Source: an uncultured Roseateles sp. (GTDB lineage Bacteria > Pseudomonadota > Gammaproteobacteria > Burkholderiales > Burkholderiaceae_C). From it: a stretch of 64,000 nt of DNA. The DNA is taken from NCBI RefSeq assembly GCF_945956965.1, contig NZ_CAMFJS010000007.1, forward strand, positions 118,580-182,579, written 5' to 3'. Below the pieces are notes generated by a model. It saw nothing but the letters and a program-made list of their open reading frames with translations, ran no database searches and was not told where the DNA came from. How positions within the stretch are numbered: the stretch's first letter is position 1; each line of letters begins with the position of its first letter. Shown in pieces: positions 36,135 through 45,032 of this stretch. Position numbers and translations under genes: made by a program.

Positions 36135-36611
36135 TCAAGCCCCCACTTTCTTGCCGTTGAGCGTATCGGCGGCCACATGGATGGCGGCGCGGATCTGGTT
36201 ATAGGTGCCGCAGCGGCACAGATTGCCGCTCATGGCGGCGTCGATGTCGGCGTCGCTCGGGCTCTTCTTGCTGGCCAGCAGGGCGCAGGCGCTCATGATC
36301 TGGCCGCTCTGGCAGTAGCCGCACTGCGGCACATCGAGCTTGACCCAGGCGGCTTGCGTGGCTTTGCCGACTCTGCTGGCGCCCACGCCTTCGATGGTGG
36401 TGACCTTCTTGCCCGCGGCTACCGACAGGGGCGTTGAGCAGGCGCGTACCGGTTGGCCGTCCAGATGCACGGTGCAGGCGCCACACAAGGCCATGCCGCA
36501 GCCGAATTTGGTGCCGGTGAGTTGCAGGTCTTCACGCAAAGCCCACAGCAGAGGCTCGTTCGGGTCGGCATCCAGCGCGACGGCGCGGCCGTTGACGGTC
36601 AGTTTGATCAT
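36135..36611 (-). CDS. (2Fe-2S)-binding small subunit of molybdenum hydroxylase (IorA-like)
   Basis: 158 residues. The N-terminal plant-ferredoxin-like cluster site is [15 protein letters not shown]. The C-terminal helical cluster domain has [12 protein letters not shown] and GNLCRCGTY. This is the usual two-cluster electron-transfer subunit of the xanthine oxidase family. The ATG at 36611 is preferred over a TTG three codons upstream. No signal peptide is present, so it presumably travels with the Tat-tagged large subunit. The two genes are separated by one base. Confidence 0.88.
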   Translation of the reverse strand: MIKLTVNGRAVALDADPNEPLLWALREDLQLTGTKFGCGMALCGACTVHLDGQPVRACSTPLSVAAGKKVTTIEGVGASRVGKATQAAWVKLDVPQCGYCQSGQIMSACALLASKKSPSDADIDAAMSGNLCRCGTYNQIRAAIHVAADTLNGKKVGA

Positions 36612-36750
36612 GGTGGGCAAGGCTCCAGCGGGGAAGGGACGGTGTTAGGGTGGGCGACAGCGTAACGCTTTCCGGCTGAGTTTGCTTGCGTGCGAATTTT
36701 GGGCTTGCAGCACAGGCGCAGGCCGTCAGTCGCCCATGGCCAAGCCGGGC

Positions 36751-37476
36751 TCAGCCCCGCTTCAGCGTTGCTTCCAGATCGCTGCGCAAGCGGCGCAAGG
36801 CTTGCAGCTCTTGCTCGGGTGCTTGCAAGGCCGGCCACAGCAGGGCCACCAGGTCCTTGGCGCTTTGCTCGATGTCGATTTGTCGGCCGGTCAGCACCAC
36901 TTCCCAGAGCATTTGCTCCATCGGGCCCAGCACCAGATTGCGCATCAGGCGCAGCGGCACGTCTTGGCGGAGCTCGGCGCTGGCCTGGCCCTGGGCCAGC
37001 AAGGCCATCAGCGGCGCGGTGTAGCGGCGTTGCAGCTCGATGAAGGCCTCGCCCAGCGCATGGCCCTGGCTGCGACCCTCGGACAAGACCAGGGCGCACA
37101 GGCCGGTGCCTTGCTGCAAGAAGAGGCGCAAATGGGTGTGGACCATGAACTCCAGCTGCTCGCGCACGCTGGCGCTGCGCGGCAGGCCGGTTTCGATGGC
37201 GCCGATGATTTCGGCATACCAGTCTTGAATCACCCGCATGCACAGCTCGCGCTTGCCGTGGAAGTAGGTGAAGACGGTGGCCTCGGAGATGCCCAGGCGT
37301 TGCGCGATCTCGATGGTGGTGGCTTGCTCGAAGCCGCGTTCCGCAAACACCTCGCGGCCGACGCGCAGAATGTCGCGCACGCGCTGCTCGGCCTTGGCGC
37401 TGGCGGGTGCCCGGCGTGCGGGTGGCCGCGCCGATGGGCGAGCTTGGGTGGTGGCGGTAGGGCTAAGGGCTGTCAC
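36751..37476 (-). CDS. TetR-family regulator of the leucine-degradation locus
   Basis: 241 residues. A disordered Ala/Pro/Arg N-terminus is followed by the helix-turn-helix ILRVGREVFAERGFEQATTIEIAQRLGISEATVFTYFHGKRELCM and an all-helical ligand domain. The gene is divergent from mccB with 186 bases between. The start is uncertain: GTG 37476 is proposed because a TTGAG-N5-CTCAA dyad lies just upstream, while GTG 37569 is in frame and would put that dyad in coding sequence. By position it resembles the TetR regulators (LiuQ type) reported for branched-chain catabolism in betaproteobacteria; that identity is inferred. Confidence 0.75.
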   Translation of the reverse strand: MTALSPTATTQARPSARPPARRAPASAKAEQRVRDILRVGREVFAERGFEQATTIEIAQRLGISEATVFTYFHGKRELCMRVIQDWYAEIIGAIETGLPRSASVREQLEFMVHTHLRLFLQQGTGLCALVLSEGRSQGHALGEAFIELQRRYTAPLMALLAQGQASAELRQDVPLRLMRNLVLGPMEQMLWEVVLTGRQIDIEQSAKDLVALLWPALQAPEQELQALRRLRSDLEATLKRG

Positions 37477-37497
37477 GGGCTGGATTCTGCGTAATAA

Positions 37498-37512
37498 TTG
37501 AGTAAAGCTCAA
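37498..37512. promoter_or_regulatory. TTGAG-N5-CTCAA dyad near the TetR start
   Basis: TTGAG (37498-37502) and CTCAA (37508-37512) with a five-base spacer lie 22 bases upstream of the proposed regulator start. The same dyad occurs again at 37596-37610, nearer mccB, so this is a likely autoregulatory operator. Confidence 0.6.
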
Positions 37513-37595
37513 GTCCGTCTTGTGCAAATCCCGCCTATTCAATATCCTCACCGCTTTGCAAGCGCCCACAAGGCCTTTGTATTTGCCGAAAAAAC

Positions 37596-37610
37596 TTGAG
37601 CCTCACTCAA
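37596..37610. promoter_or_regulatory. TTGAG-N5-CTCAA dyad upstream of mccB
   Basis: Second copy of the same 5-5-5 dyad, 53 bases before the mccB start and 98 bases from the first copy. Two identical dyads flanking the divergent promoter region are what one expects for a TetR repressor controlling both itself and the catabolic operon. Confidence 0.6.
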
Positions 37611-37662
37611 ATCGATGGCATGACCGATCGATGGGGTGAGACCACCTTCTGCCGGAGACCTC

Positions 37663-39276
37663 ATGGCCGCACTCTCGACCAAGCTCAATGCCCGCTCTGC
37701 TGACTTCAAGGCCAACGCCGACGCCATGCGCGGCCTGCTGGATGACTTGAATGCCCGCTTGGCGCAAATCGCCCAGGGTGGCGGCGAAGCGGCCCGAGCC
37801 AAGCACACCGGCCGGGGCAAGCTTTTGCCGCGCGACCGGGTGGAAATGCTCTTGGACCCCGGCACGCCGTTTCTGGAATTGGCGCCCCTGGCCGGCCTGA
37901 ATATGTATGACAACGCCGCACCCGGCGGCGGCATCATTGCCGGCATTGGCCGTGTCTCTGGCGTGGATTGCATGATCGTCTGCAATGACGCCACCGTGAA
38001 GGGCGGCACCTACTACCCCATCACGGTCAAGAAGCATCTGCGCGCGCAAGAGATCGCGCAGCAGAACCGCTTGCCCTGCGTTTACTTGGTGGACTCGGGG
38101 GGCGCCAATTTGCCCAATCAGGATGAGGTCTTCCCGGACCGCGACCATTTCGGCCGCATCTTCTTCAACCAGGCCAATCTCTCGGCCCAGGGCGTGCCGC
38201 AGATCGCCGTGGTGATGGGTTCTTGCACGGCCGGCGGCGCCTATGTGCCGGCCATGAGCGACGAGACCATCATCGTCAAGAACCAGGGCACCATCTTCCT
38301 GGGCGGCCCACCGCTGGTGAAGGCGGCCACCGGCGAGGTGGTGACGGCCGAGGACCTGGGCGGCGGCGATGTGCACACCCGGCTCTCCGGCGTGGCCGAT
38401 CATCTGGCCAATAACGACACCCATGCGCTGGCCATCGCGCGCCAGTCGATCGCCGCGCTGAACTGGCGCAAGCTGGGCCAGGGCGATCTGCTCTTGCAGC
38501 CGCCACGCGCGCCGCTGTTTGACGCGGCCGAGTTGCACGGCGTGATCCCGACGGACACCCGCAAACCCTTCGATGTGCGCGAGGTGATTGCGCGCGTGGT
38601 CGACGGCTCTGACTTCGACGAGTTCAAGGCCCGCTACGGCGCCACCCTGGTCTGCGGCTTTGCTCATATCGAGGGCATGCCGGTGGGCATCGTCGCCAAC
38701 AACGGCATCTTGTTTGCCGAGAGCGCCAAGAAGGGCGCGCACTTCATCGAGCTGTGCTGCCAGCGCAAGATCCCGCTGGTGTTCTTGCAGAACATCACCG
38801 GCTTCATGGTCGGCCGCAAATACGAAAACGAGGGCATTGCCCGCGCGGGGGCCAAGATGGTCACGGCCGTGGCCTGCGCCCAGGTGCCCAAGTTCACCAT
38901 CATCATCGGCGGCAGCTTTGGCGCCGGCAATTACGGCATGTGCGGCCGCGCTTACTCGCCGCGCTTCTTGTGGATGTGGCCGAATGCGCGCATCTCGGTG
39001 ATGGGCGGCGAGCAGGCCGCCTCGGTGCTGGCCACCGTCAAGCGCGATGGTCTGGAGGCCAAGGGCGGCAGCTGGAGTGCGGCCGAAGAAGAAGCCTTCA
39101 AGGCGCCGATCCGCCAGCAATACGAAGATCAGGGCCACCCGTACTACGCCTCGGCGCGCTTGTGGGATGACGGCGTGATCGACCCGGCCGATACCCGCCG
39201 CGTGCTGGCCTTGGGCTTGTCGGCGGCGCTCAATGCCCCCATCGCCGAAACCAAGTTCGGCGTGTTCCGGATGTGA
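37663..39276 (+). CDS. mccB: Methylcrotonyl-CoA carboxylase carboxyltransferase subunit
   Basis: 537 residues with the paired crotonase-like carboxyltransferase domains. Visible marks are [110 protein letters not shown] and [16 protein letters not shown]. The [11 protein letters not shown] wording is characteristic of methylcrotonyl-CoA rather than propionyl-CoA carboxylases. With MccA it carboxylates 3-methylcrotonyl-CoA in leucine degradation. ATG 37663 has GGAGACC upstream. No isovaleryl-CoA dehydrogenase gene precedes it, although one often does in this order. Confidence 0.9.
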   Translation: MAALSTKLNARSADFKANADAMRGLLDDLNARLAQIAQGGGEAARAKHTGRGKLLPRDRVEMLLDPGTPFLELAPLAGLNMYDNAAPGGGIIAGIGRVSGVDCMIVCNDATVKGGTYYPITVKKHLRAQEIAQQNRLPCVYLVDSGGANLPNQDEVFPDRDHFGRIFFNQANLSAQGVPQIAVVMGSCTAGGAYVPAMSDETIIVKNQGTIFLGGPPLVKAATGEVVTAEDLGGGDVHTRLSGVADHLANNDTHALAIARQSIAALNWRKLGQGDLLLQPPRAPLFDAAELHGVIPTDTRKPFDVREVIARVVDGSDFDEFKARYGATLVCGFAHIEGMPVGIVANNGILFAESAKKGAHFIELCCQRKIPLVFLQNITGFMVGRKYENEGIARAGAKMVTAVACAQVPKFTIIIGGSFGAGNYGMCGRAYSPRFLWMWPNARISVMGGEQAASVLATVKRDGLEAKGGSWSAAEEEAFKAPIRQQYEDQGHPYYASARLWDDGVIDPADTRRVLALGLSAALNAPIAETKFGVFRM

Positions 39277-39369
39277 TGTGAAAAAATGGCGGCTCCTAGC
39301 TTTGGAGGTGCACATGGCGCGCTGCAATGCATCGAGACGATTCAGCACGGCTTGCTGCCGGCCGCAGTC

Positions 39370-40650
39370 ATGAAGACGCGCCGCGCCGCTGTGCGCCAGC
39401 TCAAGCGTGGTTTGCTGGCTGGCTTGATGGCCTGCGCTGCTCATGGCTCGCTCTGGGCTCAGGCAGACAGCCCTTTGCAGCAGGACGTGCGTGAAGCCAT
39501 TTTGCGCGTGCCGGTGGCGGTGCAAGATGCCTTCGGCCGCGAGGTCAGCGGCGAGCTGCCGGTGACGCTGTTCCGCCCCGAGGGGGCCGGCCCACACCCC
39601 TTGGTGATCATCAGCCATGGCCGCAATAGCGAAACACGCGCCAGCTACCCCCGCCAGCGCTTTGAATCGGCCGCCCGTTTTTTCTTGCGTAAGGGCTTTG
39701 TGGTGGCTGTGCCGCTGCGCCTGGGTTATGGCGAGCTCGCCTCGCGCGGTGACCCGGAAGACAGCATCGCCTGCAACAGCCCGCGCTATGCGCCGGCCGT
39801 GACGGCGGCGGCCCAGCAAATCATCAAGGTGGCCAAATACCTGGCGGCCGAAGCCTTTGTGGACCCGAACCGGCTGGTGCTGGTGGGGCAGTCGGTGGGC
39901 GGCATCTCCACCCTGGCGGCTGCGGCCTTGCGCCCGCCGGGTTTGGTGGCGGCCATCAATTTCGCCGGCGGTCACGGTGGCAGCCCGACCAGTCATCGCG
40001 GTGAGCCTTGTCAATCGGCTCAGCTGGATCGGCTCTACGCCCGCATGGGCGCATTGAATGCGGGCAGCGGTGGCGCGGACGGTGCGGGCGACGGCGCCGA
40101 CGCTTCGGCCGACGCAACATCGCCGCCCCCTTTGCGCCAGGCCTCAGCACCGCGCGCCGCCACGCCCACGCTGTGGGTCTATACCGAGAATGACCACTAC
40201 TTCTCCCCGCGCCATTCCGGCAACTGGGCGCAGGTCTATCGCCAGGCCGGCGGCAGTGCGGACTACCGCTTGCTGCCTGCCATCGGCGACGATGGTCACA
40301 AGCTGTTTGCCGCGGCCAATGATGTCTGGCAGCCCATGGTGGACGCCTTTTTGGCGCCGCTGGGCTTTGCGCAGCCGGGCCTGCTGCAGCCGCCGGCGGC
40401 CAGCCGCTTTGCGGCGCTTGATGATGAGTCGGCCCTGCCTGTGCGCAGCGAGGCCGCGCTGGAGGGCTACCGGCGCTTTCTGGCATCCAAGCCGCCGCGC
40501 GCCTTTGTCTTGAACAAGGCCGGCCACTGGGGCTATGCCTCGGGGGACGATGCCATGTCCCGGGCGCTGAGTTTTTGCCAACGCCGCAGCGGCAAGCCCT
40601 GCGATTTCTATGCGGTCAATGAGGACGTAGTCTGGAAGGACAATCAGTGA
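39370..40650 (+). CDS. Secreted alpha/beta hydrolase (dienelactone hydrolase-like)
   Basis: 426 residues. ATG 39370 starts a signal peptide (MKTRRAAVRQLKRGLLAGLMACAAHGSLWAQA). The alpha/beta-hydrolase core has LVIISHGRN, the nucleophile elbow VGQSVGG, an acidic residue in YTENDHYF and the catalytic His in DDGHKLF. An Asp/Ala-rich insertion lies at about residues 235-255. The substrate is unknown. It lies in the same direction between mccB and the methylglutaconyl-CoA hydratase gene and shares a TGATG overlap with the latter, yet an exported hydrolase has no known step in leucine catabolism. That makes it a guest in the operon. Confidence 0.75.
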   Translation: MKTRRAAVRQLKRGLLAGLMACAAHGSLWAQADSPLQQDVREAILRVPVAVQDAFGREVSGELPVTLFRPEGAGPHPLVIISHGRNSETRASYPRQRFESAARFFLRKGFVVAVPLRLGYGELASRGDPEDSIACNSPRYAPAVTAAAQQIIKVAKYLAAEAFVDPNRLVLVGQSVGGISTLAAAALRPPGLVAAINFAGGHGGSPTSHRGEPCQSAQLDRLYARMGALNAGSGGADGAGDGADASADATSPPPLRQASAPRAATPTLWVYTENDHYFSPRHSGNWAQVYRQAGGSADYRLLPAIGDDGHKLFAAANDVWQPMVDAFLAPLGFAQPGLLQPPAASRFAALDDESALPVRSEAALEGYRRFLASKPPRAFVLNKAGHWGYASGDDAMSRALSFCQRRSGKPCDFYAVNEDVVWKDNQ

Positions 40651-41465
40651 TGATGACGACGACAACAAGCACGGCGAATGACTATCAGATGCTGACCCTG
40701 CAAACCCAGGGCGGTGTGGCGCGGCTCACGCTCAATCGGCCCGAACTGCGCAATGCCTTCAACGAGCAGCTGATCGAGGAGTTGGGCCGTGCTTTTGGCC
40801 AGCTGGGCGCCGACCCGGCTGTGCGTGTCATCGTGCTGGGCGCCGCAGGCAAGGCCTTTTGTGCGGGGGCCGACCTCAACTGGATGAAGTCCATGGCCCA
40901 TTACGGCTGGGATGAGAACTACAGCGATGCCAAGCGCTTGGCGGAGATGCTCTGGTCCATTTACAGCTGCCCGGTGCCGGTGATCGCCCGGGTGCAGGGC
41001 GATGCCTTCGCGGGCGGCGTGGGCCTGCTCTCGGTTTGCGATGTGGTGGTGGCGGCGGATACGGCCAGCTTCTGCCTCTCGGAAGCCAAGCTGGGCTTGC
41101 TGCCCGCCACCATCGCGCCTTATGTGGTGCGCGCTTTGGGCGAGCAGGCCTCGCGACGCTACTTCGTCACCGCCGAGCGCTTCAGCGCCGAACGTGCATT
41201 TGCCCATGGCCTGGTGCATGAACTGGCCAGCGCCGAAACGCTGGACGCCCAGGTTGATGCCTTGGCGGCCGCCATCGTTGCCAACGGCCCTGCTGCCGTG
41301 CGCGCTTGCAAAAAGCTGGTGCAGGATGTCGCCCACCGCGCCATCACCCCCGAGCTGCGCGAGGACACCGCCCGCCGCATTGCCGACATCCGCGCCAGCG
41401 AAGAAGGGCGCGAGGGCGTGCAGAGCTTTTTGGCCAAACGCCCACCGGCCTGGCTCATGAGCTGA
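40650..41465 (+). CDS. liuC: Methylglutaconyl-CoA hydratase (enoyl-CoA hydratase family)
   Basis: 271-residue crotonase-fold enzyme. The oxyanion-hole segment KAFCAGADLNWMKSM, with the GADLNWM wording typical of methylglutaconyl-CoA hydratases, and GDAFAGGVGLLSVCDVVVAAD, SEAKLGLLPATIAPYV are present. It hydrates 3-methylglutaconyl-CoA to HMG-CoA, the step after the carboxylase. The ATG at 40650 overlaps the stop of the hydrolase gene (TGATG), indicating translational coupling; a second ATG follows directly. Placement between mccB and the later mccA and HMG-CoA lyase genes supports the assignment. Confidence 0.87.
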   Translation: MMTTTTSTANDYQMLTLQTQGGVARLTLNRPELRNAFNEQLIEELGRAFGQLGADPAVRVIVLGAAGKAFCAGADLNWMKSMAHYGWDENYSDAKRLAEMLWSIYSCPVPVIARVQGDAFAGGVGLLSVCDVVVAADTASFCLSEAKLGLLPATIAPYVVRALGEQASRRYFVTAERFSAERAFAHGLVHELASAETLDAQVDALAAAIVANGPAAVRACKKLVQDVAHRAITPELREDTARRIADIRASEEGREGVQSFLAKRPPAWLMS

Positions 41466-41647
41466 GGGGCGCGCCCGAAAGCGCCGCAGCGCTTGTCCAC
41501 CTTGCGGCGCCAATCGGCCTGTACAGCGATGGCACGGCACCGGCTGCGGTCGCTGCTTTGAATGCTTCGCCTATTCGCTGCTCTCTTTGTTTTGTCCACG
41601 CGCCAATCCTTTTTCCTCCTTTTCTTGCCCGCCCGCCTTCCCCGTCC

Positions 41648-43051
41648 ATGAGCAGTACCTCTCCCCGCGATTTATCCGCCCTCAGCCAGCAATGGCAGCA
41701 ACGCAGCCTGGCGGCGGTGTGGCACCCCTGCACACAGATGGCGCGCGCCCAAGTCACGCCGCCGCTGCCCATCGCGCGCGGCGAAGGCGGCTGGCTCTTC
41801 GATATGGATGGCCGGCGTTATTTCGACGCCAACAGCAGCTGGTGGGTCAATCTTTTCGGCCATGCTGATGCGGGCATCAACGCAGCCATCAAGCAGCAGC
41901 TCGACACCTTGCCGCATGTGATGCTGGCCGGCTGCACGCATGCGCCGGCAGTGCGCCTGGCCGAGCGCCTGAGTGCGCGCACCGGTGGCGCCCTGGGCCA
42001 TGTCTTCTTCGGCAGCGACGGCGCCAGCGCGGTGGAGATTGCGCTCAAGCAGAGCTTTCACAGCTGGCGCAACCGCGGCCGGGCCGAGAAGCGCGAGTTC
42101 GTCTGCCTGAAGAACGGTTATCACGGCGAGACCATCGGCGCCTTGGCCGTCACCGATGTGAAGGTGTTTCGCGATGCCTATGACCCGCTCTTGATGCGAG
42201 CTCACATCGTTGAATCACCCGATGCCCGGTTGGGCAATGAAGTACAGGCGCTGGCCGCCATGCGGGCGCTGCTGAGCGAGCGCGGCAGCCAGATCGCCGC
42301 CGTCATCATCGAGCCCTTGGTGCAGGGCGCCGCCGGTATGGTGATGTACTCGGCTGAGTATCTGCGCGGCCTGCGGGCCTTGTGCACCGAGTTCGAGGTG
42401 CATCTGATCGTGGATGAAATCGCCATGGGCTGCGGTCGCACCGGCACCTTCTTCGCTTGGGAGCATGCGCTTCCCCAGGCCGCGGCTGAGGCCGCCCCTG
42501 CCCCTGCCCATGCCCTGTGGCCGGACTTCATCACCCTGTCCAAAGGCATCACCGGCGGCACCATGCCGCTGTCGCTGGTGCTGACGACCGAGGCGGTGTA
42601 CCAGGCCTTCTGGAGCGAGGACGTCGCACGCGGCTTTTTGCACTCGCATTCCTACACCGGCAATGCCCTGGCCTGCGCCGCCGCCAATGCGGTATTGGAC
42701 CGTTTTGATGCCGGTCAGCTGCAGGCCAACGCCCAGCAAGCCGCGCTGCTGCGCGAGGCCATTGCGCCGCTGGCGGCCCACTCAAACGTCAAGCATCTGC
42801 GCCAGCTGGGCATGATCCTGGCCTTTGATGTGCAAGAGCCTGGCCTGCGCTTCGCCGAGAGATTCCATCTGGCAGCGCGTGCGCATGAGCTGCTGATCCG
42901 CCCGATCGGCAACACCGTCTACCTGATGCCGCCCTATGTGATTGACGCCGATACGGCCGCCTTCCTGGCCCGCGCAGTCACGCTGACCCTGGACGAAGTA
43001 CTGTCCCAATTGCCCCCGTCCGACACGACGGACTCTCCCCATGTTGCTTGA
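41648..43051 (+). CDS. bioA: Adenosylmethionine-8-amino-7-oxononanoate aminotransferase BioA
   Basis: 467 residues, a class III PLP aminotransferase. HPCTQM near the N-terminus, GWLFDMDGRRYFDANSSWWVNLFGHA, FFGSDGASAVEIALK, KNGYHGETIGALAV, IVDEIAMGCGRTGTFFA and the PLP lysine in TLSKGITGGTMPLS identify BioA. The enzyme converts KAPA to DAPA in biotin synthesis. ATG 41648 gives the family start. It is the first gene of a bioAFDB operon and overlaps bioF by 11 bases. A 182-base gap separates it from the hydratase gene; no BirA-type operator was recognised there. Confidence 0.92.
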   Translation: MSSTSPRDLSALSQQWQQRSLAAVWHPCTQMARAQVTPPLPIARGEGGWLFDMDGRRYFDANSSWWVNLFGHADAGINAAIKQQLDTLPHVMLAGCTHAPAVRLAERLSARTGGALGHVFFGSDGASAVEIALKQSFHSWRNRGRAEKREFVCLKNGYHGETIGALAVTDVKVFRDAYDPLLMRAHIVESPDARLGNEVQALAAMRALLSERGSQIAAVIIEPLVQGAAGMVMYSAEYLRGLRALCTEFEVHLIVDEIAMGCGRTGTFFAWEHALPQAAAEAAPAPAHALWPDFITLSKGITGGTMPLSLVLTTEAVYQAFWSEDVARGFLHSHSYTGNALACAAANAVLDRFDAGQLQANAQQAALLREAIAPLAAHSNVKHLRQLGMILAFDVQEPGLRFAERFHLAARAHELLIRPIGNTVYLMPPYVIDADTAAFLARAVTLTLDEVLSQLPPSDTTDSPHVA

Positions 43052-44270
43052 TCACTTAAGCGCCAAGCTGCGCGCCATCGAGGCTCAAAGCCTCACCCGT
43101 TTTCTGCGTCAGGCCGAAAGCGCCACCGCCCCGCGCCAACAAGTGCGCGGTGCCGACGGCCGCACACGCGAGTTGCTGATGTTCTGCTCGAACGACTATC
43201 TGGGCCTGGCCGCCGAGCCCGCCATCCAGGCCGCGCTGATTGAAGGCGCGCAGCTTTACGGCGGCGGCTCCGGCGCCTCGCCCCTGATCAGCGGCCACAG
43301 CCGCGCCCACGAGCAAGTGGCGCAGACCCTGGGCGCCTGGTTCAAGCCGCATATCCCGCAGGCCACGGCCCTGGGCTTTTGCACCGGCTATATGGCGAAC
43401 TTGGCCGTGGTGACGGCGCTGGGCGACGAGGGCGCCGAGATCTTTTCGGAAGCCTGGAACCACGCCTCCTTGATCGACGGCACCCGCCTGGCGCGGGCCG
43501 AGGTGAAACGCTATGGCCACGCCGATGTGGCCGGCCTGCGCGCACTGCTGGCGGCCAGCACGGCCAAGGTCAAGCTCATCATCACCGACGCGGTGTTCAG
43601 CATGGACGGCGACCTGGCCCCGCTGCCCGCGCTGCTGGCCTTGGCCGAAGAGTTCGATGCCTGGCTGATCGTGGACGACGCCCACGGCTTTGGCGTGCTG
43701 GGCGAGCAGGGCCGCGGCTCGCTGGAGCACTTCAATCTAAGCAGCGAACGCCTGATTCTGGTGGGCACCCTGGGCAAGGCCGCCGGCCTGGCCGGCGCTT
43801 TTGTGGTGGCCCATGCCACCATCACCCAATACCTGCTGCAAGCGGCGCGCAACTACATCTTCTCCACCGCCTCGCCACCGGCCGTGGAGCATGCGCTGCT
43901 GACCAGCTTTGCCTTGATCGATGGTGAGCTGGGCCGCGCGCGCCGTGCCAATCTGCGCTTGCGCCAAGCCCAGCTGCGCCGCGGTGTGGATGCGATCCTC
44001 CAGCGCCACCCGGCCCTGGGCTGGCGCTTGCCGCCCTCGGACACCCCTGTTCAGCCGCTGATCATCGGCGGCAATGCCGAGGTGATGGCCCTGGCCGCGC
44101 GCCTGGAAGCGCAAGGCCTGCGCGTGCCGGGCATCCGCCCGCCCACCGTGCCCAAGGGCGAAGCCCGGCTGCGCATCACCTTGTGCGCGACGCATAGCGA
44201 GGCGGATGTGGATGAGCTTTTGTCGGCGCTGAGCGCGGCCGCCGCCGATATGGACAAGGTGGCGGCATGA
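43041..44270 (+). CDS. bioF: 8-amino-7-oxononanoate synthase BioF
   Basis: 409-residue alpha-oxoamine synthase. It condenses pimeloyl-ACP or -CoA with alanine to form KAPA. Seen here: FCSNDYLGLAAEP, GGSGASPLISGHSRAHEQVAQTLGAWF, FSEAWNHASLIDGTRLA, FSMDGDLAPLPALLALAEEFDAWLIVDDAHGFGVLGEQGRG and the PLP lysine in VGTLGKAAGLAGAF. ATG 43041 lies inside the bioA end and its stop overlaps the bioD start, so the three genes are tightly coupled. Confidence 0.93.
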   Translation: MLLDHLSAKLRAIEAQSLTRFLRQAESATAPRQQVRGADGRTRELLMFCSNDYLGLAAEPAIQAALIEGAQLYGGGSGASPLISGHSRAHEQVAQTLGAWFKPHIPQATALGFCTGYMANLAVVTALGDEGAEIFSEAWNHASLIDGTRLARAEVKRYGHADVAGLRALLAASTAKVKLIITDAVFSMDGDLAPLPALLALAEEFDAWLIVDDAHGFGVLGEQGRGSLEHFNLSSERLILVGTLGKAAGLAGAFVVAHATITQYLLQAARNYIFSTASPPAVEHALLTSFALIDGELGRARRANLRLRQAQLRRGVDAILQRHPALGWRLPPSDTPVQPLIIGGNAEVMALAARLEAQGLRVPGIRPPTVPKGEARLRITLCATHSEADVDELLSALSAAAADMDKVAA

Positions 44271-44992
44271 GTGTCAACACTACAGCCAGCCCGGCGCCTA
44301 GCTTCAAAGGCCTGTTCATCACCGGCACCGACACCGAGATTGGAAAGACCTGCATCACCGCTGGCCTGACCCACGCGCTGAGCCAGAAGGGCTTGCGCGT
44401 GGCGCCCATCAAACCCTTGGCCGCCGGCCAGGACCTGGTGGACGGCCGCTGGGTCAATGAAGATGTGCAGCAGCTGCATGCCGCGCAAAACATCGGCATG
44501 AGCCCGGAGCAAGTCGGCCCGCTGCAGTACCGCGCCGCTTGCGCGCCGCATATCGCCGCCGCCATGGAGGGCCGCAGCATCGAGCGCCACGCCGTGCTGG
44601 CCGCCATCCGCGCCAGCGCCGCCCTGGGCGATTTCGCCCTGGTGGAAGGCGTGGGCGGCTTCCGCGTGCCCTTGAGCGCGGGCTTTGACACCGCCGATCT
44701 GGCGGCCGAGCTGGCGCTGCCGGTGGTCTTGGTGGTGGGCCTGCGCCTGGGCTGCATCAACCATGCTTTGCTGACGGCCGAAGCCATTCGCGCCCGTGGC
44801 CTGACGCTGATCGGCTGGGTGGCCAACACCGTGGATCCGGCCATGCCCCATGTCACCGACAATCTGGCCGCGCTGGATGCGGCCCTGGCCGCGCCCTGCT
44901 GGGGCCATATACCCCGTTTGAAGCTACCCACGGCCGCCGCCGTGGCCGAGCATTTGAATCTTCAAGCCCTGCTGCCGCAGCGCTTGGTCTGA
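44267..44992 (+). CDS. bioD: Dethiobiotin synthetase BioD
   Basis: 241 residues. The P-loop [19 protein letters not shown] is followed by [10 protein letters not shown], and [11 protein letters not shown] identifies BioD, which closes the ureido ring of dethiobiotin using ATP and CO2. The typical wording of the last motif is EGAGGxxVPL, so the Ala-to-Val change is minor. The P-loop TDTEIGKT matches the family TDTxVGKT. The start overlaps the bioF stop (ATGA). Confidence 0.92.
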   Translation: MSVNTTASPAPSFKGLFITGTDTEIGKTCITAGLTHALSQKGLRVAPIKPLAAGQDLVDGRWVNEDVQQLHAAQNIGMSPEQVGPLQYRAACAPHIAAAMEGRSIERHAVLAAIRASAALGDFALVEGVGGFRVPLSAGFDTADLAAELALPVVLVVGLRLGCINHALLTAEAIRARGLTLIGWVANTVDPAMPHVTDNLAALDAALAAPCWGHIPRLKLPTAAAVAEHLNLQALLPQRLV

Positions 44993-45032
44993 CCCGAACT
45001 GCACCGTTTTTATTGCCTGCCCTGGAATCGCT

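Noticed and set aside
37603..40014. An 803-codon minus-strand frame opposite mccB and the hydrolase gene
   Set aside because: It is an antisense shadow of two genes with clear catalytic motifs; the His/Arg/Gly-rich peptide matches no family.
41466..41647. A BirA-type operator upstream of bioA
   Set aside because: No TTGT-A-AC/GGTT-ACAA dyad with the right spacing was found in the 182-base gap.
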